A stretch of 64,000 nucleotides of DNA from an uncultured Eubacteriales bacterium (GCA_900545925.1 URAZ01000002.1:55284-119283); one strand, 5' to 3'. Shown: positions 16,881 to 25,738, counted from the first letter of the stretch. Made by a program: numbers and translations. Notes: generated by a model from the letters alone, not told the origin.

Positions 16881-17486
16881 ATGCCGGCAGTCAGAAAGGT
16901 TTCAAAGGAACAAATTATCGACGCTGCGGTGGAGGTACTGCGTGACAACGGCTTTTCTGCCATCAATGCCCGCAGTGTCGCCAAAAAACTGGGCCGTTCC
17001 ACGCAGCCGATCTACTTTTCGTTCAAGAACATGGACGAGTTGAAAACCGCTTTGACAGAACGTGCGATCGAACTGCACACGCAGCGTGTGCGGGATTCTC
17101 TGCGCGCCCACGAAGGAAATGACAGCCGCTACAGCAGCTACGGCATGGGCTTCGTCAAATTCGCTGCCGAGGAAAAGCAGCTGTTCCGCTGGCTCTATCT
17201 GGAGGGCAAACAACCGGGGGCATATCAAAGCGACATTCTAATGCAGGAGATCATCGGCGTGATCGTTGATGAATTTGGATACGCAGAGGATGTTGCCCGC
17301 CGCTTTCATCAGGATATGATCTACTTTACCTACGGACTAGCGATCCTCGTCAATACAGATCATCTGCACCTGACGGAGACAGAACTGCGTGAGGCGTTCC
17401 GCCGGGAGTTCCGCGCGCTGATCTCCATTTATGGGAAGACTACAAAGCTGCCTGAATTTGCTGTGAAAGCCGGCGTTGTTTTATGA
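16881..17486 (+). CDS. TetR/AcrR family transcriptional regulator
   Basis: 201 residues from the ATG at 16881 (AAGGA about 9 nt upstream; the ATG at 16872 has no site). The N-terminal helix-turn-helix spans about residues 5-50 (QIIDAAVEVLRDNGFSAINA, then SVAKKLGRSTQPIYFSFKNM). The C-terminal ligand domain is not classifiable by eye. The gene begins just after a 38-bp palindrome, so it probably represses itself and the co-transcribed membrane-protein gene, whose ATG overlaps its stop. It is part of the mobile-element cargo region. Confidence 0.85.
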   Translation: MPAVRKVSKEQIIDAAVEVLRDNGFSAINARSVAKKLGRSTQPIYFSFKNMDELKTALTERAIELHTQRVRDSLRAHEGNDSRYSSYGMGFVKFAAEEKQLFRWLYLEGKQPGAYQSDILMQEIIGVIVDEFGYAEDVARRFHQDMIYFTYGLAILVNTDHLHLTETELREAFRREFRALISIYGKTTKLPEFAVKAGVVL

Positions 17487-17944
17487 ATCTGAAAGTGTCC
17501 TTTTCGTGGATCGGGCTTGTGATCTTTGCGCTTCCCATGCTGATCAACATCGCCTATGTCATGTTTCCGCCAGCCGGAAAAGCGGAACAGACCGCATCGG
17601 TCACGCATTGGGTTGAGATCGTCGAACAAATCAGCCGCATCGCCTATCTGTTTGCGGTTATGCTGCTTGTGAGCCGGGAAAATCTCAGCTTCCGGAGCGT
17701 CTGGTTTTCCCTTGCGGCAGTTTTCTTGGTGCTGTATTACGCCGTGTGGCTCCGCTATTTTATGGGTGGCCGAGAAATCTCCCTGCTGAACTGTTCGTTC
17801 CTCTTTGTCCCGATGCCGCTGGCGGTGTTTCCTGTGCTGTATTATCTGTGCGCCGCTATCTGGCTGCATAACCTTCCGGCTGCAATCATCATGGTGATTT
17901 TTGGCGCGGCGCATCTCACTGTGTCACTCCAATCCTTTCGCTGA
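17483..17944 (+). CDS. Multi-pass membrane protein, unknown
   Basis: 153 residues with about five hydrophobic segments, for example IGLVIFALPMLINIAYVMF, YLFAVMLLVS, VWFSLAAVFLVLYYAVWL and FPVLYYLCAAIWL. The ATG overlaps the TetR stop (ATGA), so it is translationally coupled to the regulator and is probably its regulated target. Small TetR-linked membrane proteins of this kind are often annotated as hypothetical; I assign no transport activity. Confidence 0.7.
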   Translation: MNLKVSFSWIGLVIFALPMLINIAYVMFPPAGKAEQTASVTHWVEIVEQISRIAYLFAVMLLVSRENLSFRSVWFSLAAVFLVLYYAVWLRYFMGGREISLLNCSFLFVPMPLAVFPVLYYLCAAIWLHNLPAAIIMVIFGAAHLTVSLQSFR

Positions 17945-17986
17945 TGCTTGTTATGCGCTGCTTTCAACAAAATTTTTCAACAGGTC

Positions 17987-18032
17987 TTGACAAGCAACCA
18001 ATTGGTAACTATACTATGAGTTACCGATTGGT
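17987..18032 (+). promoter_or_regulatory. Consensus promoter overlapped by an inverted-repeat operator
   Basis: TTGACA (17987-17992) and TATACT (18010-18015) are exactly 17 bp apart. Inverted half sites ACCAATTGGTAACT (17997-18010) and AGTTACCGATTGGT (18019-18032), which match at 13 of 14 positions, cover the spacer and -10. This is a textbook repressible promoter for the TetR gene that starts at 18055. Confidence 0.75.
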
Positions 18033-18054
18033 TACTTTGATAAGGAGAAAAAAC

Positions 18055-18681
18055 ATGGCTGATAGCACAAAGGAACGGATCTTGGAAACGGCGCTGGAAT
18101 TGTTTGCGCAGAACGGCTACCTTGGGACATCGATGAATGATATTGCGAGGCAGTTGGGCTTTACGAAAGCCGCCCTGTATAAGCACTATACCAGCAAACA
18201 GGAGATTTTGGACAGGATTGTAGAACGCATGAATGAGATGGACTATGAACGCGCGGAAAGCTATGAAATGCCGGAGACGGAGCCTGACGGCTTTGCGGAA
18301 GCCTACCTGCATACGCCGGTGCAGAAGATCCGCGCATACAGCATGGCGCAGTTTGATCATTGGACGCAGGAATCGTTTTCATCCAATTTCCGCAAGATGC
18401 TGACGCTGGAGCAATACCGTGATCCTAAGCTGGCGCAGCTCCATCACGACTATCTTGCAGGCGGGCCTTTGGAGTACATGGCTGCAATTTTTCGTAAGCT
18501 GACAGATACTGACGAAGCCGCCATGCAGCTGGCGCTGGAGTTCTATGGGCCGATGTACCTTCTCTACAGCGTCTACGATGGGGCGAAGGATAAGGACTCT
18601 GTTGCCTCGCTGCTGGACGCGCATATTGACCGTTTTATCTCCAGAATAGAATCCGATTGCAGAAAGTCAGGAATATCATGA
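18055..18681 (+). CDS. TetR/AcrR family transcriptional regulator
   Basis: 208 residues from the ATG at 18055, preceded by AAGGAG at 18042-18047. The helix-turn-helix occupies about residues 5-50 (RILETALELFAQNGYLGTSM, then NDIARQLGFTKAALYKHYTS). The strong upstream promoter is covered by an inverted repeat, so autorepression is very likely. The following genes (KTR protein, flavodoxin-like, zinc-ribbon and membrane proteins, broken hydrolase, ClpP) run in the same direction with short gaps and are probably one operon under this regulator. Confidence 0.85.
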   Translation: MADSTKERILETALELFAQNGYLGTSMNDIARQLGFTKAALYKHYTSKQEILDRIVERMNEMDYERAESYEMPETEPDGFAEAYLHTPVQKIRAYSMAQFDHWTQESFSSNFRKMLTLEQYRDPKLAQLHHDYLAGGPLEYMAAIFRKLTDTDEAAMQLALEFYGPMYLLYSVYDGAKDKDSVASLLDAHIDRFISRIESDCRKSGIS

Positions 18682-18875
18682 TGAAAGAAGCCACAAAAGA
18701 AAAGCAATGGGTCTTATGCCCTTGGTGCGGTGCCAAAACACGCTTGCAAATCTTTCGGGAAACGGAATTAAAGTCCTTTCCCCTGTTCTGCCCGAAGTGC
18801 AGGCACGAGAGCATGATCGATGTCAAAAATTTTATCATCAAGGCCAAACAGCCAGACGCAAAGGCGCAGTGCTGA
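18678..18875 (+). CDS. Cysteine-rich KTR domain protein
   Basis: 65 residues with two zinc knuckles, CPWCGAKTRLQ and CPKCRHES, matching the Cys_rich_KTR family named for the KTR that follows the first pair. The start overlaps the TetR stop. These small proteins are common in integrative and conjugative elements of Firmicutes, often next to regulators. Their function is unknown; a nucleic-acid or metal-binding role is plausible. Confidence 0.75.
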   Translation: MMKEATKEKQWVLCPWCGAKTRLQIFRETELKSFPLFCPKCRHESMIDVKNFIIKAKQPDAKAQC

Positions 18876-18926
18876 TCGCAAAGCCGATCACGCGCTGCGT
18901 CTCACTTTTTTGAGAGGAATGTTTCT

Positions 18927-19433
18927 ATGAACGCTATTATTTACACCACCAATACCGGCAGCACAGAGCGTTATGCCATGCTGCTGGCGCAGAAAACCGG
19001 ACTTCCGGTATATTCTCTTGCGGAAGCGAAGAAACGGGTCTTTGCCGGAGCGGAGGTTATCTACCTTGGCTGGATCATGGCAGGCTCTGTCAAGGGCTAT
19101 GCCGAGGCCGCAAAACGTTACCGGGTACGCGCCGTCTGCGGTGTCGGCATGGGACAAACTGGAACGCAAACGGACAGCACGCGGAAAAAGTCAGCGATGC
19201 CAGCCAACATTCCGCTGTTCACCCTGCAAGGAAACTTTGATGTGAAGAAGCTGCACGGCGTTTACCGCCTCATGATGGAGATCATGGTCAAAACAGCAGG
19301 CAAAGGTCTTGCTGAAAAGGAAGACCGCACACCGGAGGAGGACGATATGCTGGATATGATGCTCCACAGCGGTGAGCGGGTCAAGGAGGAAAGTCTAAGC
19401 GCTGTTCTCGATTGGTACAGCGCACAGCGATAA
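18927..19433 (+). CDS. Flavodoxin-like domain protein
   Basis: 168 residues. The N-terminus IIYTTNTGSTERYAMLLAQK has the T-x-T-G-x-T/S-like phosphate-binding loop of flavodoxins, and AEVIYLGWIMAGSVKGY resembles the next beta-loop. It probably binds FMN and acts in the cytosol as an electron carrier or oxidoreductase. A clear GAGAGGAATG site precedes the ATG. It is part of the TetR-led operon; the partner is unknown. Confidence 0.75.
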   Translation: MNAIIYTTNTGSTERYAMLLAQKTGLPVYSLAEAKKRVFAGAEVIYLGWIMAGSVKGYAEAAKRYRVRAVCGVGMGQTGTQTDSTRKKSAMPANIPLFTLQGNFDVKKLHGVYRLMMEIMVKTAGKGLAEKEDRTPEEDDMLDMMLHSGERVKEESLSAVLDWYSAQR

Positions 19434-19447
19434 GAATGGGGAAATTT

Positions 19448-19666
19448 ATGATGATGTGTCCGAAATGCGGAAAAGAAATGAGAAACGGCTATCTGTTCAG
19501 CAGTAAGGATGGCGCGTTCAGCTTTGCAAGCGAAGTGCCGAGCGCCTTGGAAAACGCCAAAAACGCGGAGGGATTTGTAAAGCTCACCAGGTTGAAGGTC
19601 GGTGGTCGCACGAGCGCGGAAGCCTGCTGCTGTGATGCGTGCAGAACGATCATGATCCAGTATTGA
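19448..19666 (+). CDS. Small zinc-ribbon protein (PF20097/DUF6487-like)
   Basis: 72 residues from the ATG at 19448 (GGGGAA upstream; an ATG at 19436 is possible). It starts MMMCPKCGKEMRNGYLF and ends with a second cysteine cluster, CCCDACRTI. The first motif and the length match the DUF6487-type zinc-ribbon proteins of Firmicutes. Function unknown. It lies 14 bp after the flavodoxin-like gene. Confidence 0.65.
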   Translation: MMMCPKCGKEMRNGYLFSSKDGAFSFASEVPSALENAKNAEGFVKLTRLKVGGRTSAEACCCDACRTIMIQY

Positions 19667-19680
19667 GAGGTGTAGTGAGA

Positions 19681-20091
19681 ATGAGGCTCTATTTTGGAAA
19701 CGCCGTCACTACGGCGACAACCTTGATGATCCTTGCCCTGCTGGGCTTTATCGGCTGGTCGGTTTTCAACCGCGCAGTTATTCAGTATTGGGGACGCAGA
19801 AGTGTGCTTCTGCTTGTTTTTGGACTTGTGGTCTGCTGCTTCGCAGCGGCGCGGGACGGGTTAGATAAAACGATTCAGAATGCCATTGACGGTAGCTGCG
19901 CACCGGGTCTGTTCCAGTTGGTCAGTATTCCCACTATCGTCGGCTGCGTTGGCGCGCTGCTGATCATCATTGCCGCCATTGCCACGCCGATTGCCAAAAC
20001 GCAGCGTGCGCGTGAAATATGGTTCTATGTCATGTCCGGCGGCGCGGTGCTGAAGATCGTGACAATGGAGATTGCACGAAGTATTCTCTGA
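19681..20091 (+). CDS. Small multi-pass membrane protein, unknown
   Basis: 136 residues with three or four hydrophobic segments (LMILALLGFIGWSVF, VLLLVFGLVVCCFAA, CVGALLIIIAAIATPIA and a short C-terminal one). GAGAGGTG precedes the ATG at 19681. I do not recognise the family. Its position in the TetR-led operon suggests it is co-expressed with the flavodoxin-like and ClpP proteins. Confidence 0.6.
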   Translation: MRLYFGNAVTTATTLMILALLGFIGWSVFNRAVIQYWGRRSVLLLVFGLVVCCFAAARDGLDKTIQNAIDGSCAPGLFQLVSIPTIVGCVGALLIIIAAIATPIAKTQRAREIWFYVMSGGAVLKIVTMEIARSIL

Positions 20092-20110
20092 AACGGAAGG
20101 GTTGTTTTTT

Positions 20111-20578
20111 ATGCCGCAGATGAACAAGGGCGGAAAATTTATTTTTGGAGAATCGGTGATTCGTCCCGATGGACGGGTGCAGCTTCCACCGCAGGCCGTG
20201 GACGAATACCGCATTGCTTCGGAAGGAAAGGCTTATCTGTTTACTGGGAGCAAAATTACGGGCGGCTTCTGCGTGACACGGCAGGGACTGCTCCTGCCGT
20301 CGAAGCTGGGACATATTCTGACCGACACACCGTCACTTTTATATTATGAAGTTCCTGACGGTACTTTTGTTCCCTACAAGGGGCGTGCGTACTGCTGGAC
20401 AGCCATTTCAGCGTCCGGCGAGATCACGCTGACGGAAGAAATGATGGTGTTTCTGCATCTAAAACTGGAAATGCGGCTTCTGTCTATCCGCAGCAGCGAC
20501 ATTGCTTTTACCATGGGGACGAAGGGGCCGTTGCTGGAAAAGGCGGCGCATTTTGACGGCGAGATCCCGCTGTTCTGA
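20111..20578 (+). CDS. Hypothetical protein of mobile-element operon
   Basis: 155 residues from the ATG at 20111 with GGAAGGG upstream. It is soluble and beta-rich. The N-terminus (GKFIFGESVIRPDGRVQLPP, then QAVDEYRI) resembles a short beta-strand/SpoVT-AbrB-type opening but is not convincing. No catalytic motif is seen. It sits between the membrane protein gene and the broken serine hydrolase. Confidence 0.55.
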   Translation: MPQMNKGGKFIFGESVIRPDGRVQLPPQAVDEYRIASEGKAYLFTGSKITGGFCVTRQGLLLPSKLGHILTDTPSLLYYEVPDGTFVPYKGRAYCWTAISASGEITLTEEMMVFLHLKLEMRLLSIRSSDIAFTMGTKGPLLEKAAHFDGEIPLF

Positions 20579-20592
20579 GAAAGGGGTGAGGA

Positions 20593-21457
20593 TTGTGGGC
20601 GATCCGACAAAATTTCGTTAGGGTGCTTTCCTACTTTCCGGAGTATTCGGTCAAACGCGGCGAAAAGACGATCTTTGATATGACAGTCCGGCATTTGCTT
20701 ACCATGCGTGCACCCTATAAGGGGCACGGGGACCCGTGGACAAAGGTGTGCCAGCGAGAACTGGGCAGAAGCATCGCTGGACTTTCTTGGTGGGAAGGGC
20801 AGCATCACCGATGAATTCGACTATCGGACAGTTTGCCTGCACATTCTCCCCGGGATTCTTTTCAAAGCCACCGGGATGAAAACCGTGGACTTCGCAAATG
20901 AATATCTGTTCCGTCCCCTTGGTATTGCCGGGCACGAGAGTTTTTCTGCCGGAACGGCGCAGGCGCATAAGCTGTTCATAGCGGACAAAGCGCCGAGGAA
21001 ACCAGTCTGGCTTGCCGACCCGCAGGGGCTGGCCACGCCCGGCTACGGACTGTGTCTAAGCGCTGCTGACATGGCGAAGTTCGGTCAACTCTGTCTGCAA
21101 AACGGCACATGGAACGGGCGGCAGATCGTTTCTCCCGAATGGCTTCGGGAAATGCTTTCTCCGCGCAGGATTGAAAGCGGCGCTTTCAGCGGAATGTTTT
21201 ACGGCTATCTCTGGTGGATCGTACATCCGGAGAAAAGCATTTACGCCGCGATCGGCGACAGCGGCAATGTGATCTATGTTGCCCCGCACGAGAGAATCGT
21301 CGTTGCGGTTTCTTCCTGTTTTCGACCGGCAGTCCGCGACCGCATAGACTTTATGGAGCATCTTTTGCTGCCGATGATACAAAAGGCAGGGATAGTTGCT
21401 TCCGCCGAATCCATTGATTTGGCGGAGCCAAAGAAATCAAGGAGTAAGTCTATATGA
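20593..21457 (+). pseudogene. Class C beta-lactamase-type serine hydrolase, broken
   Basis: Two adjacent frames cover the middle and C-terminal parts of a penicillin-binding/beta-lactamase-family hydrolase. The first reads EKTIFDMTVRHLLTMRAPYK; the second continues ASENWAEASLDFLGGKGSIT and GIAGHESFSAG, through DPQGLATPGYGLCLSAADMA, to the C-terminus. One frameshift lies near 20745. The N-terminal part with the catalytic SxxK is absent, so the protein cannot be active. The stop overlaps the start of the ClpP gene. Confidence 0.7.
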
Positions 21458-22044
21458 GTATCATTCCCTATGTGATTGAACAAACCAGCCGCGGTGAGTG
21501 GAGTTACGACATTTTTTCCCGGCTGCTCTCCGACCGGATCATTTTTCTCGGCGAGGAAGTAACGGACGCATCAGCCAGTTCCATCGTTGCGCAAATGCTG
21601 TTTCTGGAGGCACAAGACCCGGACAAGGATATTCAGTTTTACATCAACAGTCCCGGAGGCTCGGTCTCGGCTGGGTTTGCGATCTACGACACCATGCAGT
21701 ACATCCAGTGCGACGTGTCCACCATCTGCATCAGGTTAGCCGCGAGTTTTGGCGCTTTCCTTTTAGCAGGCGGTGCAAAGGGCAAGCGGATTGCACTCCC
21801 CAACGCCGAGATCATGATCCACCAGCCGCTGATTGGCGGGAACGGCGTACATGGCCCGGTCACGGATATTCAGATCGTGACTGAACAGATGCAGAAAACC
21901 AAACAGCGGCTGACCCGCATCCTTTCCGAGAATACGGGAAGATTCTTTGCACAGGTCACCGCTGATACGGAGCGCGACAACTATATGTCAGCAGAAGAAG
22001 CCCTTGCCTATGGGCTGATCGACAAAATTATTGATCGAAGATAA
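21454..22044 (+). CDS. ClpP-family serine protease, accessory paralogue
   Basis: 196 residues, full ClpP length. Visible motifs are INSPGGSVSAGFAIYDTMQY, the catalytic Ser in LAASFGAFLLAGG, the catalytic His in MIHQPLIGG, and the Asp region TERDNYMSAEEALAYGLID. The residues before the catalytic Ser read IRLAAS instead of the usual GMAAS. ClpP forms a barrel protease fed by Clp ATPases. Its place in a regulator-led mobile operon suggests an element-encoded paralogue, not the housekeeping copy. It overlaps the hydrolase stop. Confidence 0.85.
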   Translation: MSIIPYVIEQTSRGEWSYDIFSRLLSDRIIFLGEEVTDASASSIVAQMLFLEAQDPDKDIQFYINSPGGSVSAGFAIYDTMQYIQCDVSTICIRLAASFGAFLLAGGAKGKRIALPNAEIMIHQPLIGGNGVHGPVTDIQIVTEQMQKTKQRLTRILSENTGRFFAQVTADTERDNYMSAEEALAYGLIDKIIDRR

Positions 22045-22080
22045 GGAGAAACAGTATGTCAGAAAAGAATGTTAGCTTGT
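22045..22080 (+). other. Element junction: 5' end of a lost gene
   Basis: After the ClpP stop, AAGGAG and an ATG at 22056 start MSEKNVS. The sequence then turns into the 3' end of a convergent recombinase gene. The first seven codons look like the next gene of the operon, cut off where two elements were joined. Confidence 0.5.
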
Positions 22081-23250
22081 TGCGACATTTATGTCGCTGT
22101 GCCCCAGAATTTGAGATATATTGTCCAAAGAGGCTCCCTGTTTCAGCATATTTGTTGCAAAAGAGGATCTCAATGTGTGAACACCGGAATGGCGCTTGGC
22201 AGTAAAATCTATCCCTGCCAAGCGCATATATTTCCTGATTTCCGAGTTGAAATTGTTATGATGATTAAGTGGTTGAAAGGGTGCGTTGTGACTAAGAAAA
22301 ATAGCACTTTCTTCAGATGACGGTCTGCCATATTTCAGATATGCAATAATAGCTTCTCCAATTTCTGCACTAAGCGGTATGCTTAAAGGCTTTCCGGTTT
22401 TGTACTGAGTAATTCTTATACAATTCTTTCGCCAATCTATATTTTCAAAGCGTAGTAAGACGACATCACTTATTCTCAACCCGGTTCTGGCGAGCAGTAA
22501 AAAGATCGCATAGTTTCTTTTTCCAATGGGGCTGGCTGTATCAATAACATCGAGCAGCTTTTGGACATCCGTCTCTTCCCATACATCGGGTAATGGTGAA
22601 GGAGTTCTTTTTATATCTGGAAGCAGATATGAAAAATTTTCGGAAATCTTTCCATGTTCAAACAGCCATCGAAGATATATGGATACGCACTTTGAATGAT
22701 GCCTTTTTGTGTTTTGGCAGAGTTCATTGTTGCCGAAAAGAAGATCAGAATAAAGTCCAATGGTTCCTTGATTAATCTCTGTAGTGTTGCGTATTCCATG
22801 TCTATTTACTGCCAGCAAAAAGAGGCGTAGGGCACTTCGAGTAGTGCTAAACCACGAATCGGAGTAATACTGCTGCGCACAAAACCTAAGATAATCACCG
22901 AAGAACGTTTCATACAGTCCGGGCACAGTTAAATAATGTCCGCGCATCCTTTTTCGCGGAACAGCACCGGTATTTAGATAGTCTTCCAAAGCATTCATGT
23001 GCCTTAAAGCATGGCACATTCGCGAATCCAGTTTTTGGATTGCTGAGTGTACATCAACACCAAAATAGAGTTTTAGAAAAACTTCTGCGGCTGTACGCGA
23101 ATAAACATCCGAACTCGAAAATGCCATGAATTTGTGCCATGTCGCCTTGTAAACACCCAGTGTGCTTTTTTTGCACCCTTTCTGCAAGAGATATTGTTCG
23201 GTTTCTTTTGCCAATTCCGTAATACGGACGGGTTTCGTCTCAAACATCAT
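22072..23250 (-). pseudogene. Tyrosine recombinase, C-terminally truncated
   Basis: 392 residues of a site-specific integrase with an N-terminal SAM-like core-binding domain and a catalytic domain. Four catalytic positions are seen: Arg in ARTGLRISDV, Lys in YKTGKPLSIPLS, HxxR in VHTLRSSFA, and His in QILGHSDINV. The protein then ends after ATS, where relatives continue to the nucleophilic Tyr about 5-10 residues later. Without that Tyr it cannot cleave DNA. The truncation lies at the junction with the ClpP operon, so the element was rearranged. Confidence 0.75.
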
Positions 23251-23678
23251 ATGACCTCCATTTTATGATTCAGCTTGCGCTGTACCAATATTATGGAGAG
23301 TTATTTTTTATCCGTAAACAGAAAAACATTGTAAATCAAGCGCTTATAAGGAGATATCAAATTTGCTACACATTACAAAAAACTACGCATTACAAATCTT
23401 ATGCGGTGAACCACATAAGGTCTGCAACGAGGAAGGCAAGCTGGAAGGTCTGTCCCTGAACCGCGCTCTGCGGGATGAGGACGGTGACATCTACCGCTTC
23501 TTAAAACTCCGAAATGCTGCAGCGGCAATTTCTGAAGGGGCTGTGTCTTGAGCGGCAGCTTGCATTGATACTGTGAACCGAACAGATTATTGTCACGGAC
23601 ACAGACCTGAACGGTAGATTGCTACCAAACAAAATTTGTAAATGCAACCCTCAAAGCAGTTGGCTCTCTGCACGCCTT
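23251..23678 (+). other. Gap with a DUF3846-like remnant
   Basis: No intact gene. The plus strand at about 23364-23551 encodes EEGKLEGLSLNRALRDEDGD, matching the core of DUF3846 domains found in conjugative-element proteins, then changes to unrelated sequence. The rest is AT-rich and holds the probable promoter of the leftward recombinase gene. Confidence 0.5.
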
Positions 23679-24935
23679 CTATCCTACGGCCTGTGTCAGC
23701 ACACATGCCGTTGTGCTTTGCGACATGAACGGCAGGCAAATGCCGCTCTCACCCGCGCCGACCAGCGGCTCTGTGCCGCTCGGGCTGATCAGGAGGGGAT
23801 ACGTCTCACACAGATACATCGGGCCGTCCGTGACGCCGTAGTTATTGCCGCCCACAAGCGACAAGCTGAGCGTCACATAGCTCGGCCCGTCCGGAATGGT
23901 CTGAATCGTCCAGAAACCGCTCCACATCTCCTCAATGTCGTCACTGTCTTCATATACCCACTCCAGATCGACCGTACCGCCCGTCTCATCCTCAAGATAA
24001 AAGCGCAGCGAGAAATAGGCATAGCGGCTGGTTTCCCCCACCATGGTTTCTGTGATCCAGCCCATGCCGTCACGCTGCGATCCGGCAAGACCGAGCGCGG
24101 TCATGCCGCTCCAGCCGTCGGCAAGCCACGCGGAAAACTCGGCCGGGGCGTTGTACCAGGCATATTCCGTAAAGTCAAACGAAAGATAGTCTCCAGCTTC
24201 CGATATACACGGCGCAAGATAGCTCATCGCATCAAGCGAGGGGTACCATTCGCAGGAGTTCCCGTTGTTGTCGGTGATAAAGACCTGCGTGTCGGCCTCA
24301 TATGCAACGCCGTCGAGATTTGCAAAGAGCAGCACCGGCTCACCGCTCTCTGACCGGTAGAGCACCTCCGTGACCTCGTCGGTCTGTGTTTTTTCGTTCC
24401 ACTGCACACGGTTGATTGCAACCGTCGCGTTCTCATCGACCGGCACGATGCAGTACAGATGCCCCGCACCGCCGATAATATGCTCCTCGTCGATCTCGGC
24501 GATGAAGGGGTATTCGAGGAGCATGGCCTCATTGGTTTCCCACAGCCATGCGGGGAAGCCCACCTCGAAGCCCTCGTCAAACAGCCCGCCGACATAACCG
24601 AGATACGCCGCGCCAAACATGGTCATTGGAAAGTCGATCCTATCCCGCAGCCATCCAAGCGAGGTTTCTGCCTCCTGTGAAAACCCGTATTGTACCGGCT
24701 GTGTGTCTGACGCCTCGTCGCGTGACGTGCGATCACGCATATCATTTTGCAATGGAGCTTCCTCCGGCTGCTTTTCAGGCGTTTTTTTGTCGGGTTTTGT
24801 AGGCATTTTTACCTTATCTGTACTTGTTCTCGATTCGTTAGGCTCTGTTTGCGTCTTCTGTACACAGGCGCAAAGCGACAGCAGCAGAACCAGTGCCAGC
24901 AACAGCGCGAGTATTTGTTTGGGTGTTGTTTTCAT
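23679..24935 (-). CDS. Lipoprotein, unknown
   Basis: 418 residues with a lipoprotein signal peptide ending LLSLCAC, so it should be anchored on the outer face of the membrane. A Pro/Glu/Lys-rich linker (about 25-65) leads to a large acidic, Trp/Tyr-rich domain with no motif I recognise. It is the last gene of the 14-gene leftward cluster, 11 bp after the TPM-domain gene, with GAAAGGAG before the start. Envelope location is well supported; function is not. Confidence 0.75.
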   Translation of the reverse strand: MKTTPKQILALLLALVLLLSLCACVQKTQTEPNESRTSTDKVKMPTKPDKKTPEKQPEEAPLQNDMRDRTSRDEASDTQPVQYGFSQEAETSLGWLRDRIDFPMTMFGAAYLGYVGGLFDEGFEVGFPAWLWETNEAMLLEYPFIAEIDEEHIIGGAGHLYCIVPVDENATVAINRVQWNEKTQTDEVTEVLYRSESGEPVLLFANLDGVAYEADTQVFITDNNGNSCEWYPSLDAMSYLAPCISEAGDYLSFDFTEYAWYNAPAEFSAWLADGWSGMTALGLAGSQRDGMGWITETMVGETSRYAYFSLRFYLEDETGGTVDLEWVYEDSDDIEEMWSGFWTIQTIPDGPSYVTLSLSLVGGNNYGVTDGPMYLCETYPLLISPSGTEPLVGAGESGICLPFMSQSTTACVLTQAVG

Positions 24936-24946
24936 AGCCGCTCCTT

Positions 24947-25738
24947 TCAGAATTTTCCGCTTCGGCCGGAACCGCCGCCGCCGGATTCGCTGTAACTGAT
25001 TCCGCTGCTGGAAGAGCTGCGCTCGATCTTCCGGCTGGAGGTCGTCTTATGGGTAAAGCGATCTGTTTGCTCCGTAAGCCGGAGTCCCGCGGAGACGTAG
25101 GCATTCGCGGTTGCTTTTTTTGATACAGTGTCCATTTTCCGCCATATCACAGCGACGACCGCGGCTGCTGCCAGCAGGGAAAGGCCGATCACGATAAGGA
25201 GCGGATAGAACAAGCTCGCCCGGACGGGCTTTCCTGCGGAAGCCTTTTCCAGATAGACGCTGCATTCTTTGACGTAATCCTCAAAGCCGCCGTACCAGTC
25301 GTTCTCACCGAAATTGTCGAGGAAGACCTTTTCCAGTTTTTGCTGACCATAGCTGTTGAACGCATACTCGCAGCGTGAGCCGTAGCAGAACATTGCCCAG
25401 TCGCGATCATCTATGCTGAGCAGGAGCATGATCCCGTCGCGGTTCGGTCCTTCGCCCATGGTGTATTCATGGTAGATGGTGTAGGTCGCCTTATAGACGC
25501 CTTCAGAATGGAAGTCCCGATAGTCCTCCACGGTTACGATGTAAACGCCGACGCCGTATTTTTGGGAGACGCTTTCCGCCATCTTTTCCAGCAGCATATT
25601 TTCGTTTTCGCTGAGAAGTCCGGCCGCGTCCGTCACATAAGAAAGCTGTGCGCCTGTCTGCTCAGCCGCAGCTGCGTTCACGCAGAGCACAAGGCAGAAC
25701 ATAAGCACCAGCAGGAGACAATGTATTCTTTTTTTCAT
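24947..25738 (-). CDS. TPM-domain membrane protein (YdjH-like)
   Basis: 263 residues: a signal peptide (1-25), a TPM domain (about 35-150; YVTDAAGLLSENENMLLEKM and GVGVYIVTVEDYRD), a transmembrane helix (about 178-200), and a cytosolic basic, Ser/Gly-rich tail ending GGGGSGRSGKF. This layout is that of B. subtilis YdjH in the pspA-ydjGHI operon. TPM domains have been reported as metal-dependent phosphatases or as assembly factors. Its neighbours (zinc ribbon, SPFH) are the same partners as in Bacillus, so a membrane-stress role is inferred. Confidence 0.85.
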   Translation of the reverse strand: MKKRIHCLLLVLMFCLVLCVNAAAAEQTGAQLSYVTDAAGLLSENENMLLEKMAESVSQKYGVGVYIVTVEDYRDFHSEGVYKATYTIYHEYTMGEGPNRDGIMLLLSIDDRDWAMFCYGSRCEYAFNSYGQQKLEKVFLDNFGENDWYGGFEDYVKECSVYLEKASAGKPVRASLFYPLLIVIGLSLLAAAAVVAVIWRKMDTVSKKATANAYVSAGLRLTEQTDRFTHKTTSSRKIERSSSSSGISYSESGGGGSGRSGKF

